64,000 nt of DNA, from contig NZ_FZMO01000558.1 of the NCBI RefSeq assembly GCF_900197875.1, forward strand, positions 1 to 64,000, written 5' to 3'. The stretch comes from Frankia canadensis (GTDB lineage Bacteria; Actinomycetota; Actinomycetes; Frankiales; Frankiaceae). Below are positions 43,532 through 52,949 of this stretch, piece after piece; positions within the stretch are counted from its first letter, which is position 1, and every line of letters starts with the position of its first letter. The position numbers and the translations under genes were made by a program. Under the pieces are notes generated by a model. It was not told the DNA's origin. It made no database searches and saw only the letters and a list, made by a program, of their open reading frames with translations.

Positions 43532-44058
43532 GTCCTCCCCACGCCCGTGGGGGTGATCCGGCGTCGGCGCAGTTGGCGGTGGCGTGATGAGTGTCCTCCC
43601 CACGCCCGTGGGGGTGATCCGCCGAGCCGGCTTGGTGTTGCGTTTCGTTTCGTGTCCTCCCCACGCCCGTGGGGGTGATCCGCCTCCACCAGGTCCACGC
43701 GCCGACCGTCGTCCGTCCTCCCCACGCCCGTGGGGGTGATCCGTACAGGGCGCCTTCGCATGTGTCGTCATGCCGGTTCTCCCCACGCCCGTGGGGGTGA
43801 TCCGGGCGGAGGCCGGCACTCGGGCGCCGGCTCGGGGTCCTCCCCACGCCCGTGGGGGTGATCCGTGCCCGGCCGTCATCGCCTGCATCAGGCCACCGTC
43901 CTCCCCACGCCCGTGGGGGTGATCCGATCGACATCCCGCGCCCGCGGCGGGTACGTCGTGTCCTCCCCACGCCCGTGGGGGTGATCCGTCCTCCCGCGTG
44001 GGCGAGATGTACTGAGGTGAGCCATACGGTGTGGTCCTCCCTACTCCCGTGGATTCCG
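43532..44058 (+). CRISPR. Type I-E-like CRISPR array, 8 repeats plus a degenerate terminal repeat
   Basis: The 29-bp repeat has core CTCCCCACGCCCGTGGGGG and ends in GATCCG. Repeats start at 43532, 43593, 43654, 43715, 43776 (one substitution), 43837, 43898 and 43960. A shortened, mutated copy lies at about 44034-44058. Spacers are 32 bp, with 33 bp for the seventh and 45 bp before the degenerate copy. The decayed end at the right and the I-E repeat orientation put the leader on the left. No cas gene is present in the window, so maturation and interference would depend on Cas proteins encoded elsewhere. Spacer targets cannot be judged from here. Confidence 0.95.
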
Positions 44059-44395
44059 CTGGTAATGCGATCGACAGCGCGAGAGATTGGACTTGACTCG
44101 TGATGGACGGCGCCTGGTGTCGTGGTCCGTCCTCAGGGTGATGGGGTGATGCTGGGGACCAGGGGCGCGACCTTCCTCGCATGGGTCCGCATGCACTTCA
44201 TGTGATGTGTCGGCGGGTCGAGTCTCGAAGGGTGTCCCGAGTGGTTCGGGTATTCCCGATCACGGCCGGGCGGCGGCGTTTCCGCGGGCGGTGGTCGCGC
44301 GGCCTGCGGGTGGCGGGGGCGCTGGTTCGGAGTCGGCTGGCCGGTCGGCGGCGCGTGGCCGTGGGAGTAGACAGCCTGGTGGGGCTGGTCAGCGG
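44059..44395. other. Intergenic region between the CRISPR array and the excisionase gene
   Basis: No supported gene. An open frame runs upstream of the excisionase start in the same frame (from 44207), but it is Gly/Arg-rich and lacks a ribosome binding site. The region should contain the promoter of the excisionase-integrase pair. Confidence 0.4.
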
Positions 44396-44590
44396 GTGTT
44401 GCTGACTCTTGATCAGGTGCTGGTGGAGTTGGGTGGGCCGGAGGGGCCGTTGCCGCGGTCGACGTGGCAGGACTGGCAGCGTAAGGGCACGGGTCCGAAG
44501 GTCATCAAGTTGCCGAACGGGCAGATCCGCGTTGCCCGTGATGATCTGAATGCGTGGCTTGATGGCCTGACCCGGGATCCGTCCCGGTGA
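44396..44590 (+). CDS. Excisionase-like small HTH protein
   Basis: About 64 residues from GTG 44396, with a MerR/AlpA-like fold: LTLDQVLVELGGPEGPLPRS, TWQDWQRKGTGPKVIKL and RVARDDLNAWLDGL. This is the standard recombination-directionality factor of actinobacterial integrative elements, which bends DNA at the att site for excision. Its stop overlaps the GTG start of the integrase (GTGA), the usual xis-int arrangement. Longer N-terminal versions starting at 44207 are possible but add only low-complexity sequence. Confidence 0.75.
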   Translation: MLLTLDQVLVELGGPEGPLPRSTWQDWQRKGTGPKVIKLPNGQIRVARDDLNAWLDGLTRDPSR

Positions 44591-46229
44591 GCGGGCACGG
44601 CTCCTCTCGGTCTGGCGGGAACGTCGGCGGCGGGGACGAGCCGCGGTCCACGTTTGATGTGCGGGTCTGGGCTGTGCGGGAGGTGAAGGGGAAGCGGCGG
44701 ACGACGTGGCAGGCCCGGTGGTGGGTAGCCGGCCGGCCATCGGAGAACTCGCGTTCGTTCACAACGAAGGGGGCGGCGGAGGCGCGTCGCGCGGAGATCC
44801 TGACCGCGGTGAAGAAAGGGGAGGCGTTTGAGGTTTCCTCGGGTCTTCCGGTGCGGGAGGTGCTCGCGCGGCGGGCGGCGGAGCCGCCTGCGGTGGCAAG
44901 AACCTGGTTGCAGGTGGCGCGGGCGTTTGTGGATGCGAAGTGGGAGCAGGGGCAGGCCCCGGGGAGCAGGCGGTCGATCGCGAATGTGCTGACCGCGGTG
45001 ACGGTGGTGCTGTTCGACGGTCCGGTTCCGGTGGAGGTGGAGGAGCTGGTGCGCGAGGCGCTGCCGGGCTGGTCGTTCAACACGGGTGCGCGGACCACGG
45101 TGGGGCGTGGTGGTGTTCGTCGGGAGGTGGCGCCGCCGCAGGGCTGGGCGGGGGTGGTGGCGTGGATGGAGGCGCACAGCCGGCCGGTCACCGATCTGGC
45201 TGATCCGGATGTGGTGCGCCTGGTGCTGGGTGCGTTGACCCGACGTCTTGATGGCAGGCCGGCGGCGGCGAACACGGTCATTCGACGGCGGCAGGTTTTC
45301 GAGATGGCGGTCAAGTACGCGGTGTCGCGTGGCGATCTGGAGGTCAATCCGCTGGTGGGTGCGGATTGGCAGGTGCCGCGCACGGTGGTCGAGGTCGACC
45401 GCAGGGCGGTCGTCAACGCCGAACAGGCCGGCCGTCTGTTCGCGGCGGTCGCGCGGCGGGCCCCGGAGCTGGAGGCGTTCTTCGCGACGATATACCACGC
45501 CGCGGTCCGCCCCGGTGAACTGCAGGAGTTGCGCCTCGACCAGCTGACCCTGCCCGTCTCGGGGTGGGGTGAGGTGCTGCTGGAGGCGAACAACCCGGAG
45601 ATCTCACCACGCTGGTCCGATAGTCCGCACGGGCCGCGCCAGGCCCGCGAGCTCAAACATCGGGCGAAGGGCGAAGTGCGGCCGGTGCCGCTCAATCCGC
45701 GGCTTGTCGCCGTTCTGCGCCGGCACATCGACACCTTCGGGGTCACCCCGGACGGGCGGCTGTTCCGGTCTGGACGCGGGAACGCGGTGAAGGCGACCCG
45801 CTACCTGCAGGTGTGGCGGGAGGCCCGCAAGGAGGCCCTGTCGCCGGCCGAGCAGGCATCACCGCTGGCCCGCGGCCCTACGACCTGCGGCACGCCGCGG
45901 TGTCGGGCTGGCTGAACGCCGGCGTCCCCGTCACCCAGGCAGCCGCGTGGGCAGGCCACTCGGTGCGCGTCCTGCTCCTCGTCTACGCCCGCTGCATCGT
46001 CGGACAGGACACGATTGCCAAACAGCGCATCGACGCCGCCCTGGCCACTTGGGTCGAGTCGGCGGAGGCTCCCGGAGCCTCTGCACAGGCGCCCGGAGTC
46101 GCCGAGGCGCCCCGTTCTCATCCGCGCCCTATCCGCAGCGGGCCGGAAACAGTCGGACCGAACCAGACTCAGCCGGACAGCATCCCGGCGCCGGCCGAGC
46201 CGCCGCCACCACCCGAACTGGGCCTGTGA
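44587..46229 (+). pseudogene. Tyrosine recombinase (integrase), frameshifted at the catalytic box
   Basis: The frame from GTG 44587 runs ~425 codons through the SAM-like core-binding domain and into the catalytic domain, with the first catalytic Arg in AVRPGELQEL and the Lys in ELKHRAKGEVRP. Near 45870-45885 the frame is lost. The rest (RPYDLRHAAVSGWLNAG, then AWAGHSVRVLLLVYARC with the Tyr) continues one frame over to the stop at 46227-46229. The break falls exactly at the H-x-x-R box (here YDLR), so the protein as read ends without Arg II, His and Tyr. A one-base sequencing error would restore it. Its 3' end lies 21 bp from the acyl-CoA dehydrogenase stop, at the attachment site. Confidence 0.82.
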
Positions 46230-46325
46230 CCTGCGAAAACACTGTGCTGGTCAGGGGCGGGCGAGGTGGCGGGCGATCACCATCCGCTGGATCTGATTCG
46301 TGCCCTCGAAGATCTGCATGACCTT
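45949..46325. repeat. Right copy of the boundary repeat (attR-like)
   Basis: It matches 1-356: the integrase 3' end, the 21-bp spacer (CCTGCGAAAACAC is shared) and the first ~75 bp of the acyl-CoA dehydrogenase 3' end. Similarity ends at about 46325, inside the intact dehydrogenase gene, which defines the right limit of the attachment region. Confidence 0.8.
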
Positions 46326-47405
46326 GGCTTCGCGCATGTAGCGCTCCACGGGGTAGTCCCTGGTGTAGCCGGCGCCGCCGAAGACCTGGACGGCGTCTTC
46401 GGTGACCTTCATGGCGGCGTCGGTGGCGACGAGTTTGGCGATGCTGCACTGGCGGCTGGCGGGCAGGCCGGCGTCGCGGCGGCGGGCGGCGGCGAGCATG
46501 GTGGCGCGGGCGGACTCGACGGCGGCGGCCATGTCGGCGAGCAGGAAGCCGAGGCCCTGATGGTCGATGATCGCCCTGCCGAACGTGTGGCGCTGCTTCG
46601 CGTAGGCGACGGCGTCGTCGAGGGCGCGCTGGGCGAGGCCGACGGCGGCGGCGGCGATGCCGAGACGGCCGGCGTCCAGGGCGGACAGGGCGATGCGCAG
46701 ACCGTCGCCCTCACCGCCGATGAGGCGCTCGGCGGGGACGGGCGCGTCGTCGAAGACGATCTGGGTGGTGGGGGAGGCGGTCAGGCCCATCTTGCGTTCC
46801 GGGGGCTGGATCCGCAGGCCGGGGGTGCCGGCGTCGACCAGGAAGCACGAGACGCCGCCGGTGCGGTCGTCGGCGCGGGTGCGGGCGAAGACGGTGTAGA
46901 AGTCGGCGATGCCGCCGTGGGTGACCCACGCCTTCGTTCCTGACAGCAGCCAGCCGGCACCGGACGGGTCGGGGCGGGCGGCGGTGGTCATCGCGGCCGG
47001 ATCGGAGCCGGCGTGCGGCTCGGACAGGCAGTAGGCGCCGAGGGTGCGGCCGCCGAGCAGCCAGGAGAGCAGGGCGTCGCGCTGTGGCTCGGTGCCGTGT
47101 TCGGCGAGGGGGTAGGCGCTCAGGCTGTGCACGCTGACACCGACGGCGAGCGACGCCGAACGGTAGCCGATCTCCTCCAGGACCTGCAGGTAGACCTCGT
47201 AGGACTGGCCGCCGCCGCCATAACGCTCGGGGTAGGGCAGCGCGAGCAGGCCGGCCTCGCCGAGGGTCGTGACGACCTCGCGGGGAAAGCGCGCCTGGGC
47301 CTCGTCCTCGACGACGCGGGGCTCGATCTCCTTCGCGGCGATGGTGCGCGCGAGGTCGAACAGCGCGCCGGCCTCGGGGGAGGGAGGTGTGCGGTCGGCC
47401 GGCAT
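46251..47405 (-). CDS. Acyl-CoA dehydrogenase, integration target gene
   Basis: This 384-residue FAD-dependent acyl-CoA dehydrogenase shows the family signatures [29 protein letters not shown]-like text ([11 protein letters not shown]), the C-terminal [20 protein letters not shown] and [11 protein letters not shown]. It oxidises acyl-CoA thioesters, passing electrons to ETF; chain specificity is unknown. ATG 47405 has GGGAGG six bases upstream; an in-frame ATG at 47429 is less likely. The island lies immediately downstream of its stop, and the terminal ~75 bp are repeated at 282-356. The element therefore rebuilt the gene end on integration and the host gene stays intact. Confidence 0.93.
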   Translation of the reverse strand: MPADRTPPSPEAGALFDLARTIAAKEIEPRVVEDEAQARFPREVVTTLGEAGLLALPYPERYGGGGQSYEVYLQVLEEIGYRSASLAVGVSVHSLSAYPLAEHGTEPQRDALLSWLLGGRTLGAYCLSEPHAGSDPAAMTTAARPDPSGAGWLLSGTKAWVTHGGIADFYTVFARTRADDRTGGVSCFLVDAGTPGLRIQPPERKMGLTASPTTQIVFDDAPVPAERLIGGEGDGLRIALSALDAGRLGIAAAAVGLAQRALDDAVAYAKQRHTFGRAIIDHQGLGFLLADMAAAVESARATMLAAARRRDAGLPASRQCSIAKLVATDAAMKVTEDAVQVFGGAGYTRDYPVERYMREAKVMQIFEGTNQIQRMVIARHLARP

Positions 47406-47833
47406 CGGGCGCCTCCCGGGCGGAGCCATCGGCGGGACGACGCTGACAGTACCGTGACCGTGGGGCGGGGTGATCGGGCCCGGGTGCCGCCGGGCCGAAC
47501 ACGGGCGCCTCGATGAGACGGCCTGTCCCTGCGCAGGAACTCTCCCGGCAATGGGCGGAGCGGGTCATAGCGGGCAGTGGGCAACCGGTCCGGAGCACCC
47601 GGTCGAAAAGGGTAACGATCCGTCCTGTGATCGTGCAGACTTCCCTCTGCGCGGAGAATTCGGGGTAATTCACCCCAGGGCCTTCTCGGAACAATGTACG
47701 CCGACCTTGTTCGGTCTGGCGTCACAGCGATTTCGGCGGTAGGCGAACGTCTGGGCCTGTTTCGTGTCGGGGATGGTCCGGGATTTCTTCTGCGTCCTTG
47801 CAAAGTCGGTGGATTTCACGGGTGGGAGCGACG
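47406..47833. other. Intergenic region between divergent genes
   Basis: About 430 bp separate the dehydrogenase and the hypothetical gene, which diverge, so it should contain both promoters. I looked for a ydaO-type riboswitch and saw no convincing match. A short inverted element (GGGGTAATTCACCCC, about 47668-47682) could be a small operator. Confidence 0.35.
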
Positions 47834-48352
47834 ATGCATCCATTTGATGCCAACGCGGGCGACACGGTGGCCAACGCGAACGTCTCGGCGAACGGGGTAC
47901 CGGGCCGGTCGGTCAGCGTGCGGACGGCACTGGGCAGCCGGGTGGTGGCCTGGCAGCCGGCCGCCACGGTCGCCGTCAACGACCAGCGGTTCTTCTGCCA
48001 CGGCTACGGCTTCGGCACGTCCTATCTGGCCTTCGGGGCGGTCGGCGGGTACACGCTGTTCGGTTCGAGCGTGCCGCAGGTGCTCGCCGACGAGTACCGC
48101 AAGATCGGTGAGGTGCCGACGGCCGCCGGCCTGCAGGCCAACGACGTGCTCGTCTGGTGGTCCAAGGAGCCGTACCACTCGGCCCTCGTCCACACGCCGG
48201 TCTACACCCCCACCGGCGCCCTCGACCCGGCCCAGACCCTGGTGAACTCCAAGACGGGCACGGGCGCGCTGCGGGTCGCGGTCGCCCTCACCGACGTCAA
48301 GACCGAGGACTATCCCGGCGTGTTCCGCATCGAGGTCTACCGCCGCGCCTGA
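47834..48352 (+). CDS. Hypothetical protein, 172 residues
   Basis: It starts at ATG 47834, with GGGAGCGACG upstream. It has no signal peptide or membrane helix. Readable features are FFCHGYGFGTSYLAFGAVGG and ANDVLVWWSKEPYHSALVHT. The second resembles the G-D-V-L-x-W ... H-x-x-L layout of small NlpC/CHAP-like hydrolase domains (a Cys and a His are present), but this is a resemblance only. It stands alone, divergent from the dehydrogenase and convergent with DUF2889. Function not assigned. Confidence 0.6.
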   Translation: MHPFDANAGDTVANANVSANGVPGRSVSVRTALGSRVVAWQPAATVAVNDQRFFCHGYGFGTSYLAFGAVGGYTLFGSSVPQVLADEYRKIGEVPTAAGLQANDVLVWWSKEPYHSALVHTPVYTPTGALDPAQTLVNSKTGTGALRVAVALTDVKTEDYPGVFRIEVYRRA

Positions 48353-48414
48353 CCCGGCAGGCCGCGGCGGGGCTGCCCGGGGCGGGGGCGGCGCGTCCCG
48401 GCCGGGACGCGCCG

Positions 48415-49257
48415 TCAGCCGACCGGGTCCTGCTGGCGGGCCTGCTCGAACGCGGCGAGGACGGGCGCGGGGTAGGCGTCGACGCCGGGGATCCAGCCGG
48501 CGGCGAGCTTGCGCGAGGCGACGCCGTCGGACGCCCAGATGTGGCAGCTGGCAGCGCCGGGCGGCGGGCCGACCGGTTGTTTCCCGGCCTCGGCCGCCGC
48601 TGGCGCGGACGCCTGCTCGGCGCCGCGCGGGGGCGGCGGGGTCCGCGTGCCCCGCACACCTCCCGGGCGGCTGTCGCCCGCTACGGCCACCGCCTCGCCG
48701 GTCGGCGCGCCAGTGGCGGTGGGGGCACCGCCGGCGGGAGTGGCAGCGGCGGCGCCCGGGGTGGCAGCGCCAGGGATGATGGGTGCTGCGGCTGCGGCTG
48801 CGGCTGCGGGCCGAGGCGGGGGTGCGGTGGCGGGGTCGAGGGTGACGCCGAGCCGGCGCACGGCGCGGGCACCCATCGTGGCCTGCATGATGGCGGGGCC
48901 GGCGGTGCGGGCGAGCTCGTGCAGGTGGGCGCAGCCCTCGGCGCCGCCGATGTGCTCGCGCAGGGCGCGGGTGAATCCACCGCGCACCGACAGGCCGACG
49001 AGACGCTGCAGGTTCGGGTTGATCAGCGGGCACTCGGCGTGCGGGTAGGCGTTCATCCGCGGCTCGACGGCGACGATGCGCAGGTCGTCCTGGCGTACGT
49101 GCAGGTCGAGTTCGATGTCGTGCATGACGACGCGGTCGGCGTCGGGATGCCAGGGGCGGATGTCGCGCAGCCGAGTCCGGACGACGAACACGTCATCGTC
49201 GTCGTCGGTGTACACCTCGATGTCGATCGACCGGCGGTGCAACAGCGCGGCTGCCAT
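48415..49257 (-). CDS. DUF2889 domain protein with Pro/Ala-rich linker
   Basis: This 280-residue protein begins at ATG 49257 (LLHRRSIDIEVYTDDDDDVF). Residues 1-~125 match DUF2889: HRRSIDIEVY, RLRDIRPWHPDADRVVMHDI, AYPHAECPLINPNL, GCAHLHELARTAG. The remainder is a long Ala/Pro/Gly linker and a short C-terminal piece (SCHIWASDGVASRKLAAGW). The function of DUF2889 is unknown. It follows ureG by 23 bp on the same strand, so the two are probably co-transcribed. Confidence 0.75.
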   Translation of the reverse strand: MAAALLHRRSIDIEVYTDDDDDVFVVRTRLRDIRPWHPDADRVVMHDIELDLHVRQDDLRIVAVEPRMNAYPHAECPLINPNLQRLVGLSVRGGFTRALREHIGGAEGCAHLHELARTAGPAIMQATMGARAVRRLGVTLDPATAPPPRPAAAAAAAAPIIPGAATPGAAAATPAGGAPTATGAPTGEAVAVAGDSRPGGVRGTRTPPPPRGAEQASAPAAAEAGKQPVGPPPGAASCHIWASDGVASRKLAAGWIPGVDAYPAPVLAAFEQARQQDPVG

Positions 49258-49280
49258 CGTGGCGTGTCCCCTCCCGCTCG

Positions 49281-50009
49281 TCACCCAGCGGCGGACGGCA
49301 CGGTGGTCTGCCGGGTGCCGCCCGGTGCCAGGTCGGCGAGCTGGGTCAGCACCCAGGTTGTCACGTCGGCGGCGCGCGGGTCGGCCGCGAGTGACGTGAA
49401 CAGCACCGGGCGGGTTCCGCGGGCGGCGGCGGCGTCGCGGGCCATGACGTCGAGGTCGGCGCCGACGAGGGGGGCCAGGTCCGTCTTGTTGATGACCAGC
49501 AGGTCGCTGGAGGTGACGCCGGGGCCGCCCTTGCGCGGGACCTTGTCGCCGCCGGCGACATCGACGACGAAGATCTGCCGGTCGACGAGGCCGTAGCTGA
49601 ACGTCGCGGTGAGGTTGTCGCCGCCGGACTCGACGAGGACCAGGTCGAGCGGGCCGGTGTCGGCCTCCAGGTCCTCGACGGTGTCGAGGTTGGCGGTGAT
49701 GTCGTCGCGGATCGCCGTGTGCGGGCAGCAGCCGGTCTCCACCGCGCGGATGCGGGCGGTGTCGAGGACGCCGGCCCGGCGCAGGAAGTCGGCGTCCTCG
49801 GTGGTGTAGATGTCGTTGGTCACCACACCCAGGCGCAGCGTCCCCGCCAGCGACCGGCACAGGGCGGCGACCAGCGCGGTCTTGCCGCTGCCGACCGGGC
49901 CGCCGATCCCGATCCGCGGTGCCCGGCCGAGGGGGGATGACGCGCAGGCGGGCGCGCCACCGCCGCCGGAGACGTGCGGGTTCAGGTCGTGGTCGTGGCC
50001 GAGGTGCAT
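49281..50009 (-). CDS. ureG: Urease accessory GTPase UreG
   Basis: This 242-residue SIMIBI GTPase has the P-loop [11 protein letters not shown], the [13 protein letters not shown] segment, the metal-binding ETGCCPH (Cys-Pro-His), [13 protein letters not shown] and the base-recognition [11 protein letters not shown] His-containing N-terminal extension (MHLGHDHD) may bind nickel. With UreD, UreF and UreE it loads nickel into urease. No other ure gene is in the window, and the upstream neighbour is tsaD, so it is separated from the rest of the urease set or works with distant partners. ATG 50009 with GGGAGA upstream. Confidence 0.93.
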   Translation of the reverse strand: MHLGHDHDLNPHVSGGGGAPACASSPLGRAPRIGIGGPVGSGKTALVAALCRSLAGTLRLGVVTNDIYTTEDADFLRRAGVLDTARIRAVETGCCPHTAIRDDITANLDTVEDLEADTGPLDLVLVESGGDNLTATFSYGLVDRQIFVVDVAGGDKVPRKGGPGVTSSDLLVINKTDLAPLVGADLDVMARDAAAARGTRPVLFTSLAADPRAADVTTWVLTQLADLAPGGTRQTTVPSAAG

Positions 50010-50109
50010 CGTCGTTCTCCCTGGGAGATCGGGTCCGGTCTGGTCCCGCAGGGGCGTCGTCGACCCGTGGGCTGGGCTGGTCCGGCGCGGGTGCGGCGCC
50101 GCGCTCGGG

Positions 50110-51198
50110 TCAGGCCGCGTGGGCGGCGGGGGTGGGCAGGCCGAGCTGGGCGTGGTCGAGGAAGGCGCCGGGCATCGCGGCCAGGTCCGGGGGGGATGGC
50201 GCGGCGCCGGCGCGGACCAGCAGATCGCCGAGCGCGGCGATCATGACGCCGTTGTCGGTGCAGCGCCGGCGCGCGGGCACCCGCAGGCGGATACCGGCCT
50301 CCGCGCAGCGCGACGCCGCGAGCTCGCGCAGCCGGCTGTTCGCCGCCACCCCGCCGACGACGAGCAGGTCGGCGATGCCGTGGTCGCGGCAGGCCCGGAT
50401 CGCCTTGGCCGTCAGCACGTCGACGACCGCCTCCTGGAACGAGGCGATCACGTCACCGGGCGGCACGTCGGAGTCGGGATGCGACTCGGCCCAGCGGGCC
50501 ACGGCCGTCTTCAGCCCGGAGAACGAAAACGTGTACGGAGCGTCGGTGCGCCCGGTCAGCGGCCGGGGGAACGCCAGCGCCGCCCGGTCATGCCCGACGG
50601 CCGCCCGGTCGACCGCGGGACCACCCGGATAGGGCAGGCCGAGGACCCGGGCGACCTTGTCGAAGCACTCGCCGGCGGCGTCGTCGAGAGTGTCGCCGAG
50701 GTGGACGATCGGGTCGCGGGCGAGGTCGCCGACGCGCAGCAGCGACGTGTGCCCGCCGGAGACGATCAGCGCGATCAGCGGATTCGGCAGCGGCTCGCCG
50801 TCGACGAGGTCGGCGGCGAGATGGCCGGCGAGGTGATGGACACCGAAGAGCGGCACGCCGAGCGCGGTGGCGTAGGCCTTCGCCGCCGACACGCCGACGT
50901 GCAGCGCGGTGGCGAGGCCGGGCCCGGCGGTGACGGCGATGGCGCCGATGTCCGCCGGGCGCAGGCCGGCCGCGTCCAGCGCGGAGCGCACGCAGGGGAC
51001 CAGCGACTGCACGTGTGCCCGTGCGGCGATCTCGGGCACGACGCCGCCATAGCGGGCGTGCTGGTCCATGCTCGTCGACAGCGCCTCGCCGAGCAGCACG
51101 CCGTCGCGCACCAGCCCGACGCCTGTCTCGTCGCAGGACGTCTCGATGCCCATCACCACGGGACCGCCCGTGCCCACCGGACCGTGCTGCGCCGGCAT
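50110..51198 (-). CDS. tsaD: tRNA N6-adenosine threonylcarbamoyltransferase TsaD
   Basis: The 362-residue protein shows the TsaD/Kae1 hallmarks: [15 protein letters not shown], the metal-binding [16 protein letters not shown] (His-x3-5-His), [23 protein letters not shown] and [10 protein letters not shown]. It transfers the threonylcarbamoyl group to A37 of ANN-decoding tRNAs together with TsaB and TsaE. ATG 51198 was chosen for the AGGAGG upstream; ATG 51153 (MGIETSC) is the alternative. TsaB/TsaE are not in the window. Housekeeping gene. Confidence 0.95.
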   Translation of the reverse strand: MPAQHGPVGTGGPVVMGIETSCDETGVGLVRDGVLLGEALSTSMDQHARYGGVVPEIAARAHVQSLVPCVRSALDAAGLRPADIGAIAVTAGPGLATALHVGVSAAKAYATALGVPLFGVHHLAGHLAADLVDGEPLPNPLIALIVSGGHTSLLRVGDLARDPIVHLGDTLDDAAGECFDKVARVLGLPYPGGPAVDRAAVGHDRAALAFPRPLTGRTDAPYTFSFSGLKTAVARWAESHPDSDVPPGDVIASFQEAVVDVLTAKAIRACRDHGIADLLVVGGVAANSRLRELAASRCAEAGIRLRVPARRRCTDNGVMIAALGDLLVRAGAAPSPPDLAAMPGAFLDHAQLGLPTPAAHAA

Positions 51199-51373
51199 TC
51201 CCCGCGGCCTCCTTGCCTGCTCGTGTGCCTGCTCGTGCGTCCCTGGCCTGTGTGCCTGGCCTGTGTGATCTGCCTGCTTCGTGGTGCCCTGCCCGCTCGG
51301 CGGCCCGGCCAGCCGGTGGTGCGCCGTGCCTGCGCAGGGGCCGATTCTGCTCGCGGGGCTACGCCTGTCGAGC

Positions 51374-51910
51374 CTACGCCGGGGCGGCGGCCCCGCCGTC
51401 GCCCGCGGCACGCGCGTCGGCGCACGATCGGCACAGGCCGGTGAGCGCGGCGTGGTCCGGCTGCAGGCGGAAGCCGACGGTGGCGGCCAGCCGGGCGGCG
51501 ACGTCGTCGAGCAGGTCGGCTGGGACGTCGGCGATCTCGCCGCAGCGGCGGCAGCGGGTGTGCAGGTGAGCACCGCCGGTGAGAGCGGCGGCCAGGTGGT
51601 AGACGGCCGGCCCGTGCGCGGGGTGCACGTGGGTGATCAGGCCGACCTCGCCGAGGGACTCCACCGCCCGGTAGACGGTCGTGCGGTGCATGCCGGGCAC
51701 GATCTCGTCCGCGCGGGCCAGCACCTCCTCGGCCGACAGGTGCTCGCTGGTTTCGGCGAGCACGCGCAGCACGGCGCGGCGAGCCGGGGTGACCCGCTCG
51801 CCGCGGGCGCGCAGCCGGGCGATCCCAGCGGCGACGAGGGCGTTGTCCTCCTCGCCGCGGCGCCCGCCGGCGGCAGTGCGCTGCGCGCTCCCCGGGCCCT
51901 GGTCGGGCAT
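51374..51910 (-). CDS. Fur-family metalloregulator
   Basis: This 178-residue Fur-family repressor has a winged helix ([40 protein letters not shown]), metal ligands in [14 protein letters not shown] and [12 protein letters not shown], and a second Cys pair (CRSC) near the end for structural zinc. ATG 51910 has GGAGG eight bases upstream. Which metal or peroxide it senses cannot be decided; the layout fits Zur/FurB or PerR types. It is upstream of tsaD on the same strand (175-bp gap) and divergent from the deformylase gene. Confidence 0.9.
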   Translation of the reverse strand: MPDQGPGSAQRTAAGGRRGEEDNALVAAGIARLRARGERVTPARRAVLRVLAETSEHLSAEEVLARADEIVPGMHRTTVYRAVESLGEVGLITHVHPAHGPAVYHLAAALTGGAHLHTRCRRCGEIADVPADLLDDVAARLAATVGFRLQPDHAALTGLCRSCADARAAGDGGAAAPA

Positions 51911-52099
51911 GGCGTCCACCTCCGACGAAACGTTCGCGTGTGGCGGCGCGCTCCCGGCTCCGCCTGCCGATCATCGCGTACCGGCCGCGGTGTGCGCCCG
52001 TCAGGCGCGTCGCCGCGGGGGAGTGCCGCGGGGGAGTGCCGCGCGGGAGTGATGGTGCGAGGACACGGTGGTGCGGCGGGTTGTGACAGAGTGTCCGGC

Positions 52100-52678
52100 A
52101 TGGCCGTGCTTCCCATCCGCACCGTCGGCGACCCGGTGCTGCGCACCCCGGCGGAGCCGGTCACCCGGTTCGACGCCGCGCTGGACCGGCTCGTCGCGGA
52201 CATGATCGACACGATGTACGACGCCCCGGGGGTGGGGCTCGCCGCGCCGCAGATCGGCGTGGGCCTGCGGGTGTTCGTCTTCGACTGTGACTACGACCCG
52301 CGCGACCTGGCCGTGCCCCGGGTGGCCCGCACGGTCGTCAATCCGGTGCTGACGATCGTCGACGACGGCGCGCGGCAGGATGGTTCCGAGGGCTGCCTGT
52401 CCGTGCCCGGCCTGCACTTCCCGACCACCCGGGCGCTGTGCGCGACGGTCCGCGGGGTGGACGCGGCGGGTGCGCCGGTCGAGTACGCCGGCGAGGGGCT
52501 GCTCGCGCGCTGCTTCCAGCACGAGGTCGACCATCTCGACGGCATGCTCTACCTGCAGCGGCTGACCGGTGACGCCCGCACGGCCGCCGCGCGGGCGCTG
52601 CGTGAGCCACCGCCGGACGCGGCGCGGGTCCAGGCGGCCGGCGACGAGCTGCGGGCCCTGCGCCGCGCCGAGCACTGA
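52100..52678 (+). CDS. def: Peptide deformylase
   Basis: This 192-residue metalloenzyme has all three deformylase motifs: GVGLAAPQIG, EGCLSVPG and HEVDHLDG, which supply the Cys and two His metal ligands plus the catalytic Glu. It removes the N-formyl group from new proteins in the cytoplasm. ATG 52100. Actinobacteria often have several copies, and nothing here shows which it is. Divergent from the fur-type gene. Confidence 0.95.
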   Translation: MAVLPIRTVGDPVLRTPAEPVTRFDAALDRLVADMIDTMYDAPGVGLAAPQIGVGLRVFVFDCDYDPRDLAVPRVARTVVNPVLTIVDDGARQDGSEGCLSVPGLHFPTTRALCATVRGVDAAGAPVEYAGEGLLARCFQHEVDHLDGMLYLQRLTGDARTAAARALREPPPDAARVQAAGDELRALRRAEH

Positions 52679-52949
52679 CCGGGCATCGAGCCCAACGCGA
52701 GAGACGGCGGACGGCCTGCTCCCGGCTTCGGGGGCGCGGTGCGCCGGGGACGCGGCGGGCGACGGCGGTGGCCGGGCGCGGGGAGAGGCGTGAAGGGGCA
52801 CGGCCGGGCGGGCTATCGTGACATCCTTCGTTCGCTGGCGCGCCGTCGTGGTCGTGGTCGTGCCGGGAGCGGGTAACGGCGGGTGGGGGCAGGGCCGGCG
52901 AGGCGGGACGGGGGCGCTCGCGTGCGGCGAGGACGACGGTGAGTGAGGG

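Noticed and set aside
43395-44182. Minus-strand open frames full of repeated SPPRAWGG/ITPTGVGRT peptides
   Set aside because: Translation of the CRISPR repeats in different frames, not proteins.
42182-44590. cas genes near the CRISPR array
   Set aside because: Every nearby frame is transposase, maturase, excisionase or integrase; no Cas motif was seen in the window.
47430-47833. c-di-AMP (ydaO) riboswitch before the hypothetical gene
   Set aside because: Considered because the protein vaguely resembles wall hydrolases, but the conserved ydaO core could not be found.
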